DNA of 64,000 nucleotides from Leishmania donovani (lineage: Eukaryota > Euglenozoa > Kinetoplastea > Trypanosomatida > Trypanosomatidae), in the NCBI RefSeq assembly GCF_000227135.1, contig NC_018263.1, positions 363,601-427,600 of the forward strand, read 5' to 3'. A program made the position numbers and the translations under genes. This document shows, one piece after another, positions 11,001 through 21,301 of this stretch. Each line of letters opens with the position of its first letter. The first letter of the stretch is position 1. The notes below the pieces were generated by a model. The model was not told the origin of the DNA, ran no database searches, and saw only the letters and a program-made list of their open reading frames with translations.

Positions 11001-14000
11001 CTCATCTCCGGCGAAATCATCGCGATGACGCCGTACATGAACTGCTGGTTCGAGGTGGAGGACTTGGCGGTCGCCTCGCCGGCTACGGTCTCGCGCGCCG
11101 GTATGATTTACCTTGAGCCGAACACGTGCGTTGGCGTGCGCAACTTTATCCTTAGCTGGCAACAGTACAGACTCCCCGTCACAATGGACCCGTACAAGGA
11201 GTATCTGCAGGAGTTGTGCGAGCAGCTCTTCCCATCGCTCATTCATTTTGTGCAGACGGAGGTGACCGAGTACAGTCCGTCCACCTGGCCCAACTTGGTG
11301 GTGTCCTGCTTCAACCTATTCGACTGCTTTATGTCGCCCTACACCCCGACGCGCACGTACGAGGTGCCGCAGGACAAGCTAGACTTGCTGCGCGAGATTC
11401 ACCTGCATCTCCTGATCTTCTCCGTTGTGTGGTCCTTCGGCGCCACTGGCGACCGGCCAAGCCGACAGCGGTTTGACAAGTTCCTGCGCGACGAGCTGCG
11501 GCTGCGCAACGTCAACATCGAGCTGCCTGTCATTGGATGCTTGCAAGACTACCAGTTCATCCCGGAGGAGCGACGCTGGATCGCGTGGGCGGAGCGGCTG
11601 CCGCCGTTTACGACCCAGGTGACGCAGAGCAATTTCTCCGATATCATCGTTTTGACGGCTGACGTGGCACGGTACAAGTACGTGAACCGAATCCTTCTGG
11701 AGCACTCGTACCACACCCTCTGCTGCGGCCCCACCGGCACGGGCAAGACCGTGCTGATGCGGCAGCTGCTGATGCACGAAATGCCGAAGGAGTGCACGCC
11801 GATCTTCTTCACCTTCTCGGCCCGCACAAGCGCGAATCAGACACAGGACCTCATCTTCTCCAAGTTAGAGGTGCGCAAACGCGCGTCACCCCAGGTGTGG
11901 GGTGCCCCGCTGAACCGCAAGTTTATCATCCTCGTTGACGACATGAACATGCCGCTCAAGGAGCAGTACGGCGCGCAGCCGCCGATTGAGCTGCTTCGGC
12001 AGTTTATGGACTACAAAGGGTGGTACGACCGCCGCACTCGCGAGTTCTTTTCGATTGTGGACGTGGTGCTGGCCGGCACGATGGGGCCACCCGGCGGCGG
12101 CCGCCATTTTATCACGCAGCGCTTCCTGCGGCACTTTCATCAGATTGCTTTTCCTGAAATTGAGGACGACAGCATGAGCCGCATCTTTCTTTCACTGCTG
12201 GAGAGCTACTTTTCACTCTTTGCCGAGGACGTGCGTGGAAAGCTCTCCGCGGTCGTGATGGCGTCCATCGAGGTCTTCAACACCGCCGTCAAAGAGCTCA
12301 AGCCAACCCCTGCCCGTCCGCACTACCTGTTCAACCTCCGCGATCTGGCGAAGGTGATGGACGGGCTTACGAACGCGACCCCTGCGACGGTGAAGACGGT
12401 GCCGGAGCTGGTCCGACTGTGGCTACATGAGGAGATGCGAACCTTTCAAGACCGCCTGACGAACGACGCGGACAGGGCTTGGTTCCAGGAGCTGCTGGGG
12501 AAGCAGTTGCACAAACACCTGAAGCTGTCGATGAACGATGTCACGCAGCGTCATCGCGGCGACGGCTGCGCAGCCGCCGACAGCAAGAACCCGCAGACAC
12601 CGGCAGCAGACATGAACACGCTCATGTTTGTGGACTTCATGGGCGGCAAGTCAGAGCAGCGCATCTATCAAGAGGCGGCCGACTTCGACGCCGTGGTCAA
12701 GACGCTCGAGCAGCAGCTGCGGGATTACAATCAGCAGTGCATCGGCGGCCGTCAGCTAGACCTGGTCATGTTCGCCGACGCTGCGCAGCACGTGTGCCGC
12801 ATTGCGCGTGTACTGCGCAAGCCAAACGGGCATGCGTTGCTTCTCGGCGTCGGCGGCTCTGGCCGTCAGTCGCTGTCCCGCCTTGCCGCTCACCTGAATG
12901 AGTACGAGCTCTTCCAAGTCGAGATCGCGAAGGGGTACACCATGAACGCCTGGCGCGAGGACGTGAAAGCGGTGCTGCAGCGCGTCGCACTCCAAAAGAA
13001 GCAGGTGCTTTTTCTCTTCGCCGACACCCAAATTGTGCACGAGGCCATGCTCGAGGACGTGAACAACCTTCTCAACTCCGGTGAGGTGCCGAACCTCTTT
13101 GTTGGCCAGGAGCTGGAAGACCTACTGAACTCGATGCGGCACGTCTGCGTGGCGGAGGGGCTGCCGGTGGATAAGGTCACCATCTTCGCCCGCTTTGTGC
13201 GCAGCTGCCGCAGCCAGCTCCACATCTCTCTCTGCATGTCTCCGCTGGGCGAGGTCTTCCGAAGCCGTCTGCGTATGTTTCCGGCACTCGTGAACTGCTG
13301 CACTGTGGACTGGTTCTCGGCGTGGCCGCAGCAGGCGCTGAGGAGCGTGGCACGCAACTACTTCGCCATGGTGCCGCTGCTCGCGCAGCAGGCAAAGGCA
13401 GTGGAGGCGTGCACGGAGGTGTGCGTGCGTATCCACGTGAGTGTCGACGCCGTCTCTGTCCGCTTCCTCGCCGAGACGCAGCGGCACAACTACGTGACGC
13501 CTACGTCGTTCCTGGAGCTGCTGCACACCTTCCGCGCGCTCATGGAGACGCAGACGGAAAAGAACCAGACCACAAAGGACCGCTTCATCAACGGCTTGGC
13601 CAAGCTTCGCGAGACTGAGGACGCCGTAGCCGAGCTGCAGCAGACGCTGTCGCAGAGTCAGCCGGCGCTGCTGGAGAAGAATGAGTCCATCAGGGCCCTC
13701 GTCGCCGAGATGGAGTTGCAGACAACTGAGGCGGAGAAGACAAAGAAGGAGGCGCAGAAGGAGCGTGAGGCAGTGGCGACGATGCAGGCCGAGTGTGCTG
13801 CCATCGAGGGCGCGGCGCAGGAGCAACTGGCCGAGGCGCTGCCGGAGCTGGACCGTGCTCTGGAGAGCCTCAAAAACCTCAAGTCGTCGCAGATTACGGA
13901 GGTGGCCGGCTACAAAGCACCCACCGCCGGCGTTGTCATGACGATGCAGGGCATCTGTATTCTGTTTCAAATCAGGCCGCAGATGCGCGCCGCGAGCCTG

Positions 14001-17000
14001 ATGGAAAAGAAGCCGGACTTCTGGGCTACCGCCAAGGAGCAGCTCCTCAACAACCCGAACCTGCTGCTACAGCGGCTTATCCAGTACGACAAGGAGAACA
14101 TACCCGAGAAGCTGATCCAGGCAGTGATGCCCCTCGTCACGTCCGACGATTTCACTCCAAAGAAGATCGCTGGCGCCAGTCAGGCCTGTGCGGCCATGTG
14201 CCAGTGGACGCACGCCATGGTGCGCTTTCACGAGGTGAATAAGAAGGTGGCACCGCTGCGACAGGAGCTGGCGGTGGCGCAGCAGGCGAACCAGAAGGCC
14301 CAGCAGAAGCTGAAGGAGGCCGAGACGCAGCTCGCCGATGTGGCGGAGCGGCTTGCCGATATGCAGCGCCGCAAGGAGGAGGCGGAGCGGGAGCTGGAGG
14401 AGCTGGGCCAAACGGTGAAGCGGACAGCGCTGCGGCTGGAGCGTGCAGCGATGCTGATAGATGGTCTAGCAGGCGAGAAGCGCAGCTGGATGCAGTCGCT
14501 AGAGCGCATCGACGAGTCGGCCCAGTACCTGATGGGCGACATGCTGGTGGCGGCTGGCCAGATAGCGTATTGCGGGCCCTTCACCTCCGTGTACCGCGAG
14601 GAACTCCTCGAGTCGTGGGGCAAAGAACTCGACCAGCGCTCCATCTTGCATAGTGCTCAGTATTCCATCTACCACACGCTGCAGGACGCTGTGGAAACGC
14701 GGGAGTGGATCTTGAACGGGCTGCCGATGGATACCCTATCGATTGAGAACGCCCTCTTCGCGAAGAGCGCGCGCCGGTGGCCGCTTCTGATCGACCCCCA
14801 GACGCAGGGTAACCGCTGGATCCGGAGGACGTACAAGGACTCGCTGGAGGTGGTGCGGCCAAGCCAAAAGGACCTCATCAAGCGCATCGAGTACTGCATC
14901 CGCGCAGGGCGGCCGGTGCTGCTGGAGAACATCGGCGAGGATATTGACGCCAGCCTCAACCCTCTGCTAGAGCGACGCACCTTCATGGAGGGTGGGACGG
15001 AGATGCTTCGCATCTCCGACACGCCGATCCCGTGGAACCCGAAGTTCAAGTTCTTCATGACGACGAAACTGCCGAACCCGCACTACATCCCGGAGGTGAT
15101 GGTGCGTGTGACGCTGCTGAACTTCTTCATCACCCCGCGCGGACTGGAGGACCAGCTTCTCGGCGTCGTGGTTGGACAGGAGCGCAGGGAGCTGGAAATG
15201 AGGCGCAGTGACCTGATTCAGAAGAACGCCGCGATGAAGGCCGACCTCATCAACACGCAGGAGAGCATCCTGTGCAAGCTGAAGGAAGTGCAGGGCGACG
15301 TGCTCGACGACGTGGAGCTTATTGCCTACTTGAACGAGTCGAAGGAAAAGACGCTGGAGATCACGACGCGGGTAGCCGAGGCGGAGGCTGCCGAGGTGGA
15401 GCTGACGGCGAGCCGTGAGGAGTACCGCCCCATCGCGCATCACTCTTCTTGCCTTTACTTCTGCTGCTCCACCCTCTCCAACGTCGACCCCATGTATCAG
15501 TACTCGCTGCAATGGTTCGTGCAGCTCTTCATCGCGAGCATTGAGCAGGCGAGGCGCGCCGACGACGTGGCACAGCGGCTGGAGAACTTGAAGGAGTACT
15601 TCACCTACAGCTTCTACCAGAACGTGAGCCGCTCCCTCTTTGAGAAGCACAAGCTCATGTTCTCCGTCTACCTCTGCGTGCGACTGATGGATCAGCGCGG
15701 GCAGGTGGACGCCGCCGAGTTCCGGTTCTTGCTGCAGGGCCCCACGCTCGTCGCCGACGCGAAGGACAACCCTGACCCGAGCTGGATCACACCGGCGACG
15801 TGGAACGAGTGGTGCTACCTAGACCAGAACTTCGGCCCGTTCAAGGGCCTCAAGGCGCATCTGTGTGCCCACCTGTCGCACTACAAGGAGCTCTTCATGT
15901 CCTCGGCCGCTCATCGACAGCCCATGGCCGCAGACTGGGCGGACAAGCTGACGCCAATGCAGCACTTGATGTTCCTGCGCTGCGTGCGGCCCGACAAGCT
16001 GATGGAGAGGTTGCAGGACTTTGTCTTGGCGGAGATGGGTGAAAAGTTCATCCGGCCTCCGCCGTTTGACCTGCTCACGTCCTTCAAGGACTCCGGTCCG
16101 GCAGTGCCGCTCATCTTTATCCTGTCGCAAGGTGCCGACCCCTATGACGACTGGAAGCGCTTCGCTGACGCGCAGAACATGAGCAAGAAGCTGTACGACG
16201 TATCGCTCGGTCAGGGGCAAGGTCCGCGCGCAGAGCGCATGGTGCAGGAGGGGATGGAGAACGGCTCGTGGGTTCTGCTGCAGAACTGCCACCTTGCCAC
16301 GTCCTGGATGCCGACCCTGGAACGGCTGGTCGAGGCCATCACCCCAAACACGCATCCCAGCTTCCGACTGTGGCTGACGTCGATGCCAAATGCGCATTTT
16401 CCGGTGGCGGTGCTGCAGAACGGCGTGAAGATGACAAATGAGCCGCCGAAGGGGCTGCAGGCGAACGTGTCGCGCTCCATCGGCGCCTACTCTGGTGAGT
16501 TCCTGGAGAGCTGCCAGAAGTCGGTGGAGCTGAAGAAGCTCTTCTTCTCCATGTGCTTCTTCCACGCCTTGCTGCAGGAGCGTCGCAAGTTCGGCCCGCT
16601 CGGGTGGAATATCGCGTACGAGTTCACGAGCGGCGATCTGGGCTGCTGCGCGGCGCAGATAAAGATGTTCCTGGATAAGTACGCCGAGGTGCCCTACACA
16701 GTGATCCGGGAGCTGAGCGGCAACATCCACTACGGTGGACGTGTAACAGATGAGTGGGATCGCCGCACCCTCAACACACTGCTGGAGCGCTTCGTGACGC
16801 CGGATGTCATGGCGGACGGCTACTTGTTCTGCCCGCGGCTGGAGGAGTACCAGTCGATCCCTGTCACGAACCGGCAGGGGTACCTGGACTACGTCGCCTC
16901 GTGGCCGCTTAACACCAACCCGGAGACGTTCGGGCTGCACGAGAATGCCGACATCACCTGCGCCCGCACCGAGACGTTTGAGACTTTGCAGGCGATTGTA

Positions 17001-17921
17001 CTTCTACATGGCGACGAGGGCCGCCGCGGCGACGGCGTGCCATCGTCCTCGGCAGCGGCGTCGACGCCGGATGACATGGTGAAGACGTTCGCGGAGGCCA
17101 TCCACCGAAAAGTCGCCGCACCCTTTGACGTTGACCAGTTCCGCCGCAAGTACCCGACCAAGTACGAAGACTCTATGAACACGGTGTTGGTGCAGGAGGC
17201 CATCCGCTTTAACCGACTGGTGACACTTCTGCACCAGACTCTGGAGCAGCTGCCGATGGCGATCCGCGGCGAGATGGTCATGAGCAAGGAGCTGGAGGAA
17301 GTGTACCTGGCCCTGTACAACAACCAGGTGCCTGCCCTGTGGTCCGACAAGGCATACCCGAGCCTCAAGTCGCTGGGTGCCTGGGTGGATGACCTGGTGC
17401 GACGCCTCGCAATGGTGCAGAACTGGTACGCGAACGGGCACCCGAAAGCGTACTGGATTTCCGGCTTCTTCTTCCCGCAGGCCTTCTTGACGAGCGTTCT
17501 GCAGAACTACGCGCGCACGTTGCACATCTCCATCGACACCATCAGCTACGAGTTTGAATGGATGTCGACAGACCCGGCATCGGTCACGACGCCGCCGGAG
17601 GTGGGGTGCTACATCCATGGCATGTTTATCGAGGGCGCACGCTTTGACCCTGCAACGCTGACGTTGGCGGAGTCGCTGCCCAAGGTGCTCTATGAGCAGG
17701 CACCGCTGCTGTGGTTGAAGCCAGTGGTCAACCGGCTATCCCCGGCGAGCGGCATCTACGAGTGCCCACTGTACAAGACGGTGCGTCGCGCCGGCACGCT
17801 GAGCACAACTGGGCACTCAACGAATTATGTGCTGGCCGTCGAAGTTCGGACACCGCCTAAAGCGGACGCGAAGCACTGGATTCGGCGCGGCGTGGCCCTT
17901 GTGTGCGCATTAAGCGTGTAA
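5100..17921 (+). CDS. Axonemal inner-arm type dynein heavy chain
   Basis: This 4273-residue motor protein has the full dynein heavy-chain plan: N-terminal tail, linker, six-AAA ring, and a coiled-coil stalk with microtubule-binding domain between AAA4 and AAA5. P-loops are visible for AAA1 (GPAGTGKT, about 1580, followed by CFDEFNRI), AAA2 (GPTMGGKT, about 1861), AAA3 (GPTGTGKT, about 2210) and AAA4 (GVGGSGRQ, about 2583, with Arg for the P-loop Lys, common in axonemal dyneins). The stalk spans about 2820-3125. AAA1 is most like the single-headed inner-arm group (DNAH1/3/7/12 type), which powers flagellar bending. The frame is open upstream to 4653, but that part is UTR-like. The ATG at 5100 follows plausible splice acceptors and begins MSISYEELL. 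A run of six CAG codons (Q20-Q25) lies close to the start. No frameshift is seen over 12.8 kb. The exact inner-arm subclass is uncertain. Confidence 0.95.
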   Translation: MSISYEELLALRRAQVAQKQQQQQQAPGAAVLSATSTTSGAGEVTTAAPATSHLHRPPHASGNITSSATQAAAFSPFLRRSDKKAAEYASVTVAIELEPKVMATNLSVRGEVSRAELLQRKRQRIDTGPTLSELLIARGMHAAAASDLVGNPEDGSAGIAPCAAAGDYATWLPVEAFDDAFRFEELSPEDWAARVAAAPSGLPCVFWKLDHRQHHKGGIWTSGRVVEVDVDKQLYYVLPDDGRDLRSSQKQKADTCGSAEDTRPLALPRVFVCFAAEDPENFANRFAAAHKRRTIAEAALRTELYVDFIPLDEYAALDPLVIRRVLDAAVSTPALVECESNLNVAGVLEEVRAGYSRVMNADLFHSITQGGGLSQLTGPSATSSTMLSASPLFMSGTARPVPLYGVSSHQAERFTATVAAFRQQCFWNTSPALAALTRAVCRADDALLSRCVFVLYSTTKMKRPLSLMELEEIETTATRDSFLHARDQWLTPTADMVKRTLSTFSSTDPVHLHHYDVNTYAGCSTERYLRQIQLHMQDTLQHYLISSLEALIRFVEHAGDNHVTVHGVAQVEVTRGAHPAPRTPFGADERITAGFLLPPPHPLPPLLSVVLLCTKRVSDAGAKAAQEALETPATETQAPKPVAGDLPEEDEGSAKTEKPSAACLSYSCSVESIRVSLQGLLKRCLTQHSTLRTVERVLFDFLYDPATAFLNVPAASSMLMESWVQRINVVLDRVAVAMKSYRETYTPFTAVIELDLNAYMATFDERFPSTRGVEAEVQRFLTLQQQVLDGIPVSADLGLVRVDCSELRRELSKKCAMGAAKVLDVMAARALRKEIEVTDRYSELYATLLKPTETPEEVVATKDFIKTIPERVVDLETAIEESKEIHELLKGFKRPLSEEEFNKKWKAIGWPSQLDNAVNERVEELEETKRRLLASMNRAQDLFEQEVERIQKIVEHYGQHRNAHRMTEIAEDVMRVQEKIRQLRSQASTFNTHESLFNMEKTDYSAVHQLATDFEPYEALWITSASWSASLKKWHELPFMSIDADEVERVVADTLRIMNTCVRNPQLRPELVQVAEHTRENVQQFRPLVPTIKYLRMEGMHERHWSQLSKELGQAIEPAVTLQSLDDVVRMNLTQQNDVLMRISEIASREFHIETSLAKMKAGWADMRMSVTAYKETGCLVISKDVVDQMQEKLDDQMLLTQSLSFSPFKQLFEDEIANWETSLKLVQDVLDAWLRCQKSWLYLEPIFQSEDISRQLPGEYKRFQVVNKNWKFLTNKAQEVDLTLEFCTTTERCLELLKENNDTLEVVERGLNQYLENKRASFARFYFLSDDELLAILSEARDPQRIQPQFRKLFENIARIDMRNADNEMFGMYSQMEEYIPFAQSVLPRKYVENWLTEIEHMMKISIRLQLEAGVKNAATMKRQAFVLQSPGQVAIAVNQIMWTHECEMSLKEQGSLAPYMETAQRNLMVLVETVRLPLTNLQRMNLSGLITIEVHARDIVEQLAKAGVDSIYAFEWVSQLRSYWENNDCVLRQVEAQFRYGGEYLGNTTRLVITPLTDRIYLTLTGAMHMFLGGAPAGPAGTGKTETVKDLAKAVAKQCVVFNCQEGMTYASMAKFFKGLAQAGAWACFDEFNRIDVEVLSVVAQQVSSLQEAARTRQFRIPFEGTEIVVDPSYSVFITMNPGYAGRTELPDNLKVLFRPVACMVPDYAMIAEIRLFSFGYSDSRKLAQKMVATFRLSSEQLSSQDHYDFGMRAVNTVISAAGLMKREHPDEAEDVLLLRALRDSNAPKFLEEDLLLFDGITSDLFPGVELIPAGYGDFLAALEAKASSMRLQPTEMFVKKCVQLYEMSVLRHGQMAVGPTMGGKTSATRVLQAAMTHLRKELKSTKFAEVKTYCLNPKSIMMAQLYGGFDEATGEWRDGIIGEVFRVAARDTTDARQWIIFDGPVDALWIESMNTVLDDNKKLCLISGEIIAMTPYMNCWFEVEDLAVASPATVSRAGMIYLEPNTCVGVRNFILSWQQYRLPVTMDPYKEYLQELCEQLFPSLIHFVQTEVTEYSPSTWPNLVVSCFNLFDCFMSPYTPTRTYEVPQDKLDLLREIHLHLLIFSVVWSFGATGDRPSRQRFDKFLRDELRLRNVNIELPVIGCLQDYQFIPEERRWIAWAERLPPFTTQVTQSNFSDIIVLTADVARYKYVNRILLEHSYHTLCCGPTGTGKTVLMRQLLMHEMPKECTPIFFTFSARTSANQTQDLIFSKLEVRKRASPQVWGAPLNRKFIILVDDMNMPLKEQYGAQPPIELLRQFMDYKGWYDRRTREFFSIVDVVLAGTMGPPGGGRHFITQRFLRHFHQIAFPEIEDDSMSRIFLSLLESYFSLFAEDVRGKLSAVVMASIEVFNTAVKELKPTPARPHYLFNLRDLAKVMDGLTNATPATVKTVPELVRLWLHEEMRTFQDRLTNDADRAWFQELLGKQLHKHLKLSMNDVTQRHRGDGCAAADSKNPQTPAADMNTLMFVDFMGGKSEQRIYQEAADFDAVVKTLEQQLRDYNQQCIGGRQLDLVMFADAAQHVCRIARVLRKPNGHALLLGVGGSGRQSLSRLAAHLNEYELFQVEIAKGYTMNAWREDVKAVLQRVALQKKQVLFLFADTQIVHEAMLEDVNNLLNSGEVPNLFVGQELEDLLNSMRHVCVAEGLPVDKVTIFARFVRSCRSQLHISLCMSPLGEVFRSRLRMFPALVNCCTVDWFSAWPQQALRSVARNYFAMVPLLAQQAKAVEACTEVCVRIHVSVDAVSVRFLAETQRHNYVTPTSFLELLHTFRALMETQTEKNQTTKDRFINGLAKLRETEDAVAELQQTLSQSQPALLEKNESIRALVAEMELQTTEAEKTKKEAQKEREAVATMQAECAAIEGAAQEQLAEALPELDRALESLKNLKSSQITEVAGYKAPTAGVVMTMQGICILFQIRPQMRAASLMEKKPDFWATAKEQLLNNPNLLLQRLIQYDKENIPEKLIQAVMPLVTSDDFTPKKIAGASQACAAMCQWTHAMVRFHEVNKKVAPLRQELAVAQQANQKAQQKLKEAETQLADVAERLADMQRRKEEAERELEELGQTVKRTALRLERAAMLIDGLAGEKRSWMQSLERIDESAQYLMGDMLVAAGQIAYCGPFTSVYREELLESWGKELDQRSILHSAQYSIYHTLQDAVETREWILNGLPMDTLSIENALFAKSARRWPLLIDPQTQGNRWIRRTYKDSLEVVRPSQKDLIKRIEYCIRAGRPVLLENIGEDIDASLNPLLERRTFMEGGTEMLRISDTPIPWNPKFKFFMTTKLPNPHYIPEVMVRVTLLNFFITPRGLEDQLLGVVVGQERRELEMRRSDLIQKNAAMKADLINTQESILCKLKEVQGDVLDDVELIAYLNESKEKTLEITTRVAEAEAAEVELTASREEYRPIAHHSSCLYFCCSTLSNVDPMYQYSLQWFVQLFIASIEQARRADDVAQRLENLKEYFTYSFYQNVSRSLFEKHKLMFSVYLCVRLMDQRGQVDAAEFRFLLQGPTLVADAKDNPDPSWITPATWNEWCYLDQNFGPFKGLKAHLCAHLSHYKELFMSSAAHRQPMAADWADKLTPMQHLMFLRCVRPDKLMERLQDFVLAEMGEKFIRPPPFDLLTSFKDSGPAVPLIFILSQGADPYDDWKRFADAQNMSKKLYDVSLGQGQGPRAERMVQEGMENGSWVLLQNCHLATSWMPTLERLVEAITPNTHPSFRLWLTSMPNAHFPVAVLQNGVKMTNEPPKGLQANVSRSIGAYSGEFLESCQKSVELKKLFFSMCFFHALLQERRKFGPLGWNIAYEFTSGDLGCCAAQIKMFLDKYAEVPYTVIRELSGNIHYGGRVTDEWDRRTLNTLLERFVTPDVMADGYLFCPRLEEYQSIPVTNRQGYLDYVASWPLNTNPETFGLHENADITCARTETFETLQAIVLLHGDEGRRGDGVPSSSAAASTPDDMVKTFAEAIHRKVAAPFDVDQFRRKYPTKYEDSMNTVLVQEAIRFNRLVTLLHQTLEQLPMAIRGEMVMSKELEEVYLALYNNQVPALWSDKAYPSLKSLGAWVDDLVRRLAMVQNWYANGHPKAYWISGFFFPQAFLTSVLQNYARTLHISIDTISYEFEWMSTDPASVTTPPEVGCYIHGMFIEGARFDPATLTLAESLPKVLYEQAPLLWLKPVVNRLSPASGIYECPLYKTVRRAGTLSTTGHSTNYVLAVEVRTPPKADAKHWIRRGVALVCALSV
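5157..5174 (+). repeat. CAG trinucleotide repeat encoding polyglutamine
   Basis: Six perfect CAG codons, preceded by CAA AAG, encode Q20-Q25 near the N-terminus of the dynein heavy chain. The tract is short and in frame, and could vary in length between strains. Confidence 0.9.
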
Positions 17922-20900
17922 CCCGCGAATGTAGCGGAACGCCCGTGCCTCCAACGGTTTAGTGTACTTCTGTCTCTCCGTGTTTCCTCGATGGAGGTGG
18001 TGGTGGTGGGGAGTCACATGTGTGCACGCGTACGTGTACACTCGCTGGGGGGGGGGCACCAAAGTAAGCACAGCTTCTTTGCTCACGTTTTGCCGAGGGC
18101 GTTGTGTGTCTCCGGCCGTCTCGTGCTCCTCTCCTTCCCTGGTGAGGTCGTTTCCCCTGTTGGCTGCGCTTTTCGTTTTCCTTTGCACGCCTGGTTCTGC
18201 CGCGCGAGATGTAACAACAAGGCCAAGACAGCGATCAAGAGACGAGGTGAAACACATAAAAATAGAGGTGAGTGATGGTGAGCGAAGACCCGACAATGTA
18301 AACACACACACACACACACACCGATATGCGAACACACCCACGCAGTGCCTCTCTCTTTCAAAGCCTCTTTCCCTCATGACTACCGCCACCGTCGCAACCA
18401 TGGCCACGCTATCCTTTTCTTGTGCTGCTGCACCGTGCGTGTCTGTGGATGTGCGCCCTTCGCGATTGTGTTCGGCGCTGTGCTGGTCTCGTTTTATCTC
18501 CTGCACGAAGCACATGACCCACACCCGCTCAATTGCAGATCCCGGCACGTCTCCCCCTCCTTCCCCTTCTGCTCTGTATGCTTTGCGATTATGCTTCTTC
18601 GTGTTCTTTGTTGTTGTTGCTATTGCTGTTCGCTCCGTGTTGTGTATCCAATCTCGTCGGGCTCATGCCGCTGTGGGCAACTCGTCGCGCTTTCGTTTGC
18701 TTTTTTTTTGGTGTCCAGGCGTACGCATGTGCGTGTATGCGGATGTGTGTGTATCTCTTCCAAGAAGCTTGGCCACCGCTTCCTTTCTTGTTTTTTTTTT
18801 AGCGTCCTCCCCTCTCGTCCTGTACTATGCGTTCCACCCTTCCTGCTCTCGTCGCCGATTCCGGTCGACATGAGCACGCATACAGGCGCGTGCTCATGCA
18901 CGCACACACAGACAGACACACACCGTAAAAGGTGTTTCGGTCTCCTACTTTGTTAGAGTTGAATGATGTAAAGACTTTCCTGAGAGCGCTCAAGCAAGAC
19001 TACATATATGCGTATATATGTTCAGGTTTGGGGGGGGGGGGCGATAAGGGCCATCGATGTAAACTGGAATGCACGCATCAAAGAAGAAAATGTGTGCTGC
19101 CCGCACATTTCAAGCTGTCAGTGACAACGACAGGCGACCTTCTGCATATAGTGCATCTCACACAAGCGTGAACACTGTCAAACAACAACAACAAAGCGAA
19201 TGAACCGCATCGTCCGCTGAGTCGTGTAGAGTATCTGAGTGGACACCGAACATAAATACAGATGTGCAGCCGCGCCGATCAACACCCTTGCGCGCACGTG
19301 TGCCCATCAGCTTCAGCTCCCCTGCGAGCAGAGCGTTCTTTTTCTCCGTGGGAACCTGTAGCGCTCCCGGCTGCACCGTCCTCATGTCGTCGCCAAGTCC
19401 GGAGACTCCGTGCACGCGCGCCGCAAAACGACTTTCCCACAGAACCAGCCGCTGCGCCTGTCTACTCGATGTCTGCCGCCTCTTTCTCTTTCTGCCTTTC
19501 ACACTTCCACATCTGCGTTGGACTTTGGCTGCTTCTCCGTGGCCTCGGGCTGCCGCGTTTCTCTTCTCTTGCGTCTATCGGGTGATGCACACTTTCTGCT
19601 GCTCCCTTGTTCTACGTAGCTGCGTTCGTGTTTGCGTATGTGTGTGTGTGTGTAAAATAGAAGCGGCTATTTCAGGCGTTTCTGAACTTTGTCTTTTCCT
19701 GCGGTTGCCTTCATCTTGCACTTTTTTCCCCTCTGCTCTTGTGCCTGTTTCTGGCAGGAGGCGATCCGATCGTTGGCTGCTGGCGCAGCGCAGAGCCCCA
19801 CACACTTCTCCAGGCGTAAGAGCCACACAGCCGGATTTTCTCTCTCCTCAAAAACAGAGACTTTCTCCTTGACCAGATCCCTCAACAAAAGAAAAACCAA
19901 AGAGCAAGAGCAGACGGTGCTCAGGAAAGCGAAGCGGAACCGCCCCGCCCCCGCCCCCGCCAAACGGAGCGACAGTCGGCGGCTTTGAAAAGAGAACACA
20001 GGAACGAGGCAGCAAAGGTAAGCGTGACGTCGGTATAGCTCGTGCTCGTCGCCTGCGCTTGGGCTTCACCTCGCCTCCTTTTCCTCGTTACGCGTCCACG
20101 GCTTCGGCTCTCGCGCCAACCGCTTTATTTACCCTTTTCTCTAAGCCCATCTCCTCTTGGTGCGGCGATACTTTTTCTTTTTGTTGTTCATGGGTGCTTG
20201 TTAGAAGCGCTCACTTCGTACGCACGAGTTCCCTCTCCTCCTGCTTCTGTTTGAGAAGCTTGGTCGTCTTCTCTTCATCCTCACAAAAACCCCCTCCACA
20301 ACCAGGCATCTATCTTTTCAGCCCCCCCCCTTTTCTTCCTTCTCTCCGTTACTACCCAGCGCTGTCCTACGCTTCTACACATCCGCGAATTGCCGCACTC
20401 GCGCACACACACACAGTGAGAAGGAACACACTCTCTCACCGCTGGTTCCTCGGACTCTTTTTTTTTTCGTGTTCTTCGTCTGCCTCGCCCCTCAAGGGTG
20501 CGTTCCTGTGTAGGCTTCCTCATCTGCTTTGACGACTTGCATAGTGCTTCTCCTGGCATTTGCTGTATTTTACCGAACACAGTTGCTTGAGTATTCTAGA
20601 GGTGTGCGTCCGTGTTGTAGGCTGTCTTCGTGCGTGCGGGCAACTCAAGCAGTAGAACTTTCACTGTTTCTGCACTCATATATATATATATATATCTTGT
20701 ATGTTTATCTCTCTCACTCACCTCAGCATCACGCTGCTGCTGTGACCGATTTAATTGTCGTTTTTTACCTTCCCCTTCTGGCATTCTCTTATCTTTTTTT
20801 TTTTCGTGCTGTTGCCGCGGCTCCCTTCTCTGCGGCTGAGCTGCAGCTGCTGCACCCTGTCTCTTGCTCACCTTTTCACCCCATCCCCTTTTTTTGGTGT

Positions 20901-21301
20901 GTTCTCCTTGTTGCGTGAGTGCTTTTCTCTCTCCTTGGGCTTCATCAACGTTGCCTTCCGTGCTGCACAACGTCGTCCATTCTGGAAGGCAACCGCTCGG
21001 CTACTTTTTTCTTGACTTGCCTGCAGGTGCTGTGACTTGGTGGAGAGCGTCTCTGACAGGGAACAAGAGCGGTCGGTGATGTGAGCGCGTGCCGTGTGTG
21101 TCAGTCGACCCCCCAACCTCCTCTGATTCTCTTATATATATATGTATATCTTCCACCTCAATTCGTTGCCTTACCAAAGCTGTGGTGTTCGTCCGTTTCG
21201 GGGCCGTGCGCGCCTTTTTTCTCAGCCCCGCCCCGAGTACACGACCACATTGTGTGTGTGTCTGTGTGTGTCGGCTGCTCCATCCGCACACACGTGCGCC
21301 T
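17922..21301. other. 3.4-kb gene-free interval after the dynein gene
   Basis: No supported gene is present. The sequence is a succession of T-runs, CT tracts, (AC)n near 18301-18320 and (AT)n at 20678-20695. Open frames here are Cys/Ser/Phe-rich products of pyrimidine tracts and have no codon bias. The interval is long for two neighbouring genes and probably holds a long 3' UTR for the dynein mRNA. Confidence 0.65.
20678..20695. repeat. AT dinucleotide repeat
   Basis: Nine uninterrupted AT units lie in untranslated DNA. Similar short AT runs occur near 46792-46806 and 47467-47484. Confidence 0.9.

Noticed and set aside
9696..11246. 516-codon open frame on the minus strand inside the dynein gene
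   Set aside because: It is antisense to an unambiguous dynein motor domain. Long antisense frames are a by-product of the GC3 bias. The same holds for other minus-strand frames inside the dynein, IFT122 and large hypothetical genes.
17962..20918. Several 100-300 codon + strand frames in the post-dynein interval
   Set aside because: They are rich in Cys, Phe and Ser from CT/T tracts, overlap each other in different frames and lack GC3 bias.
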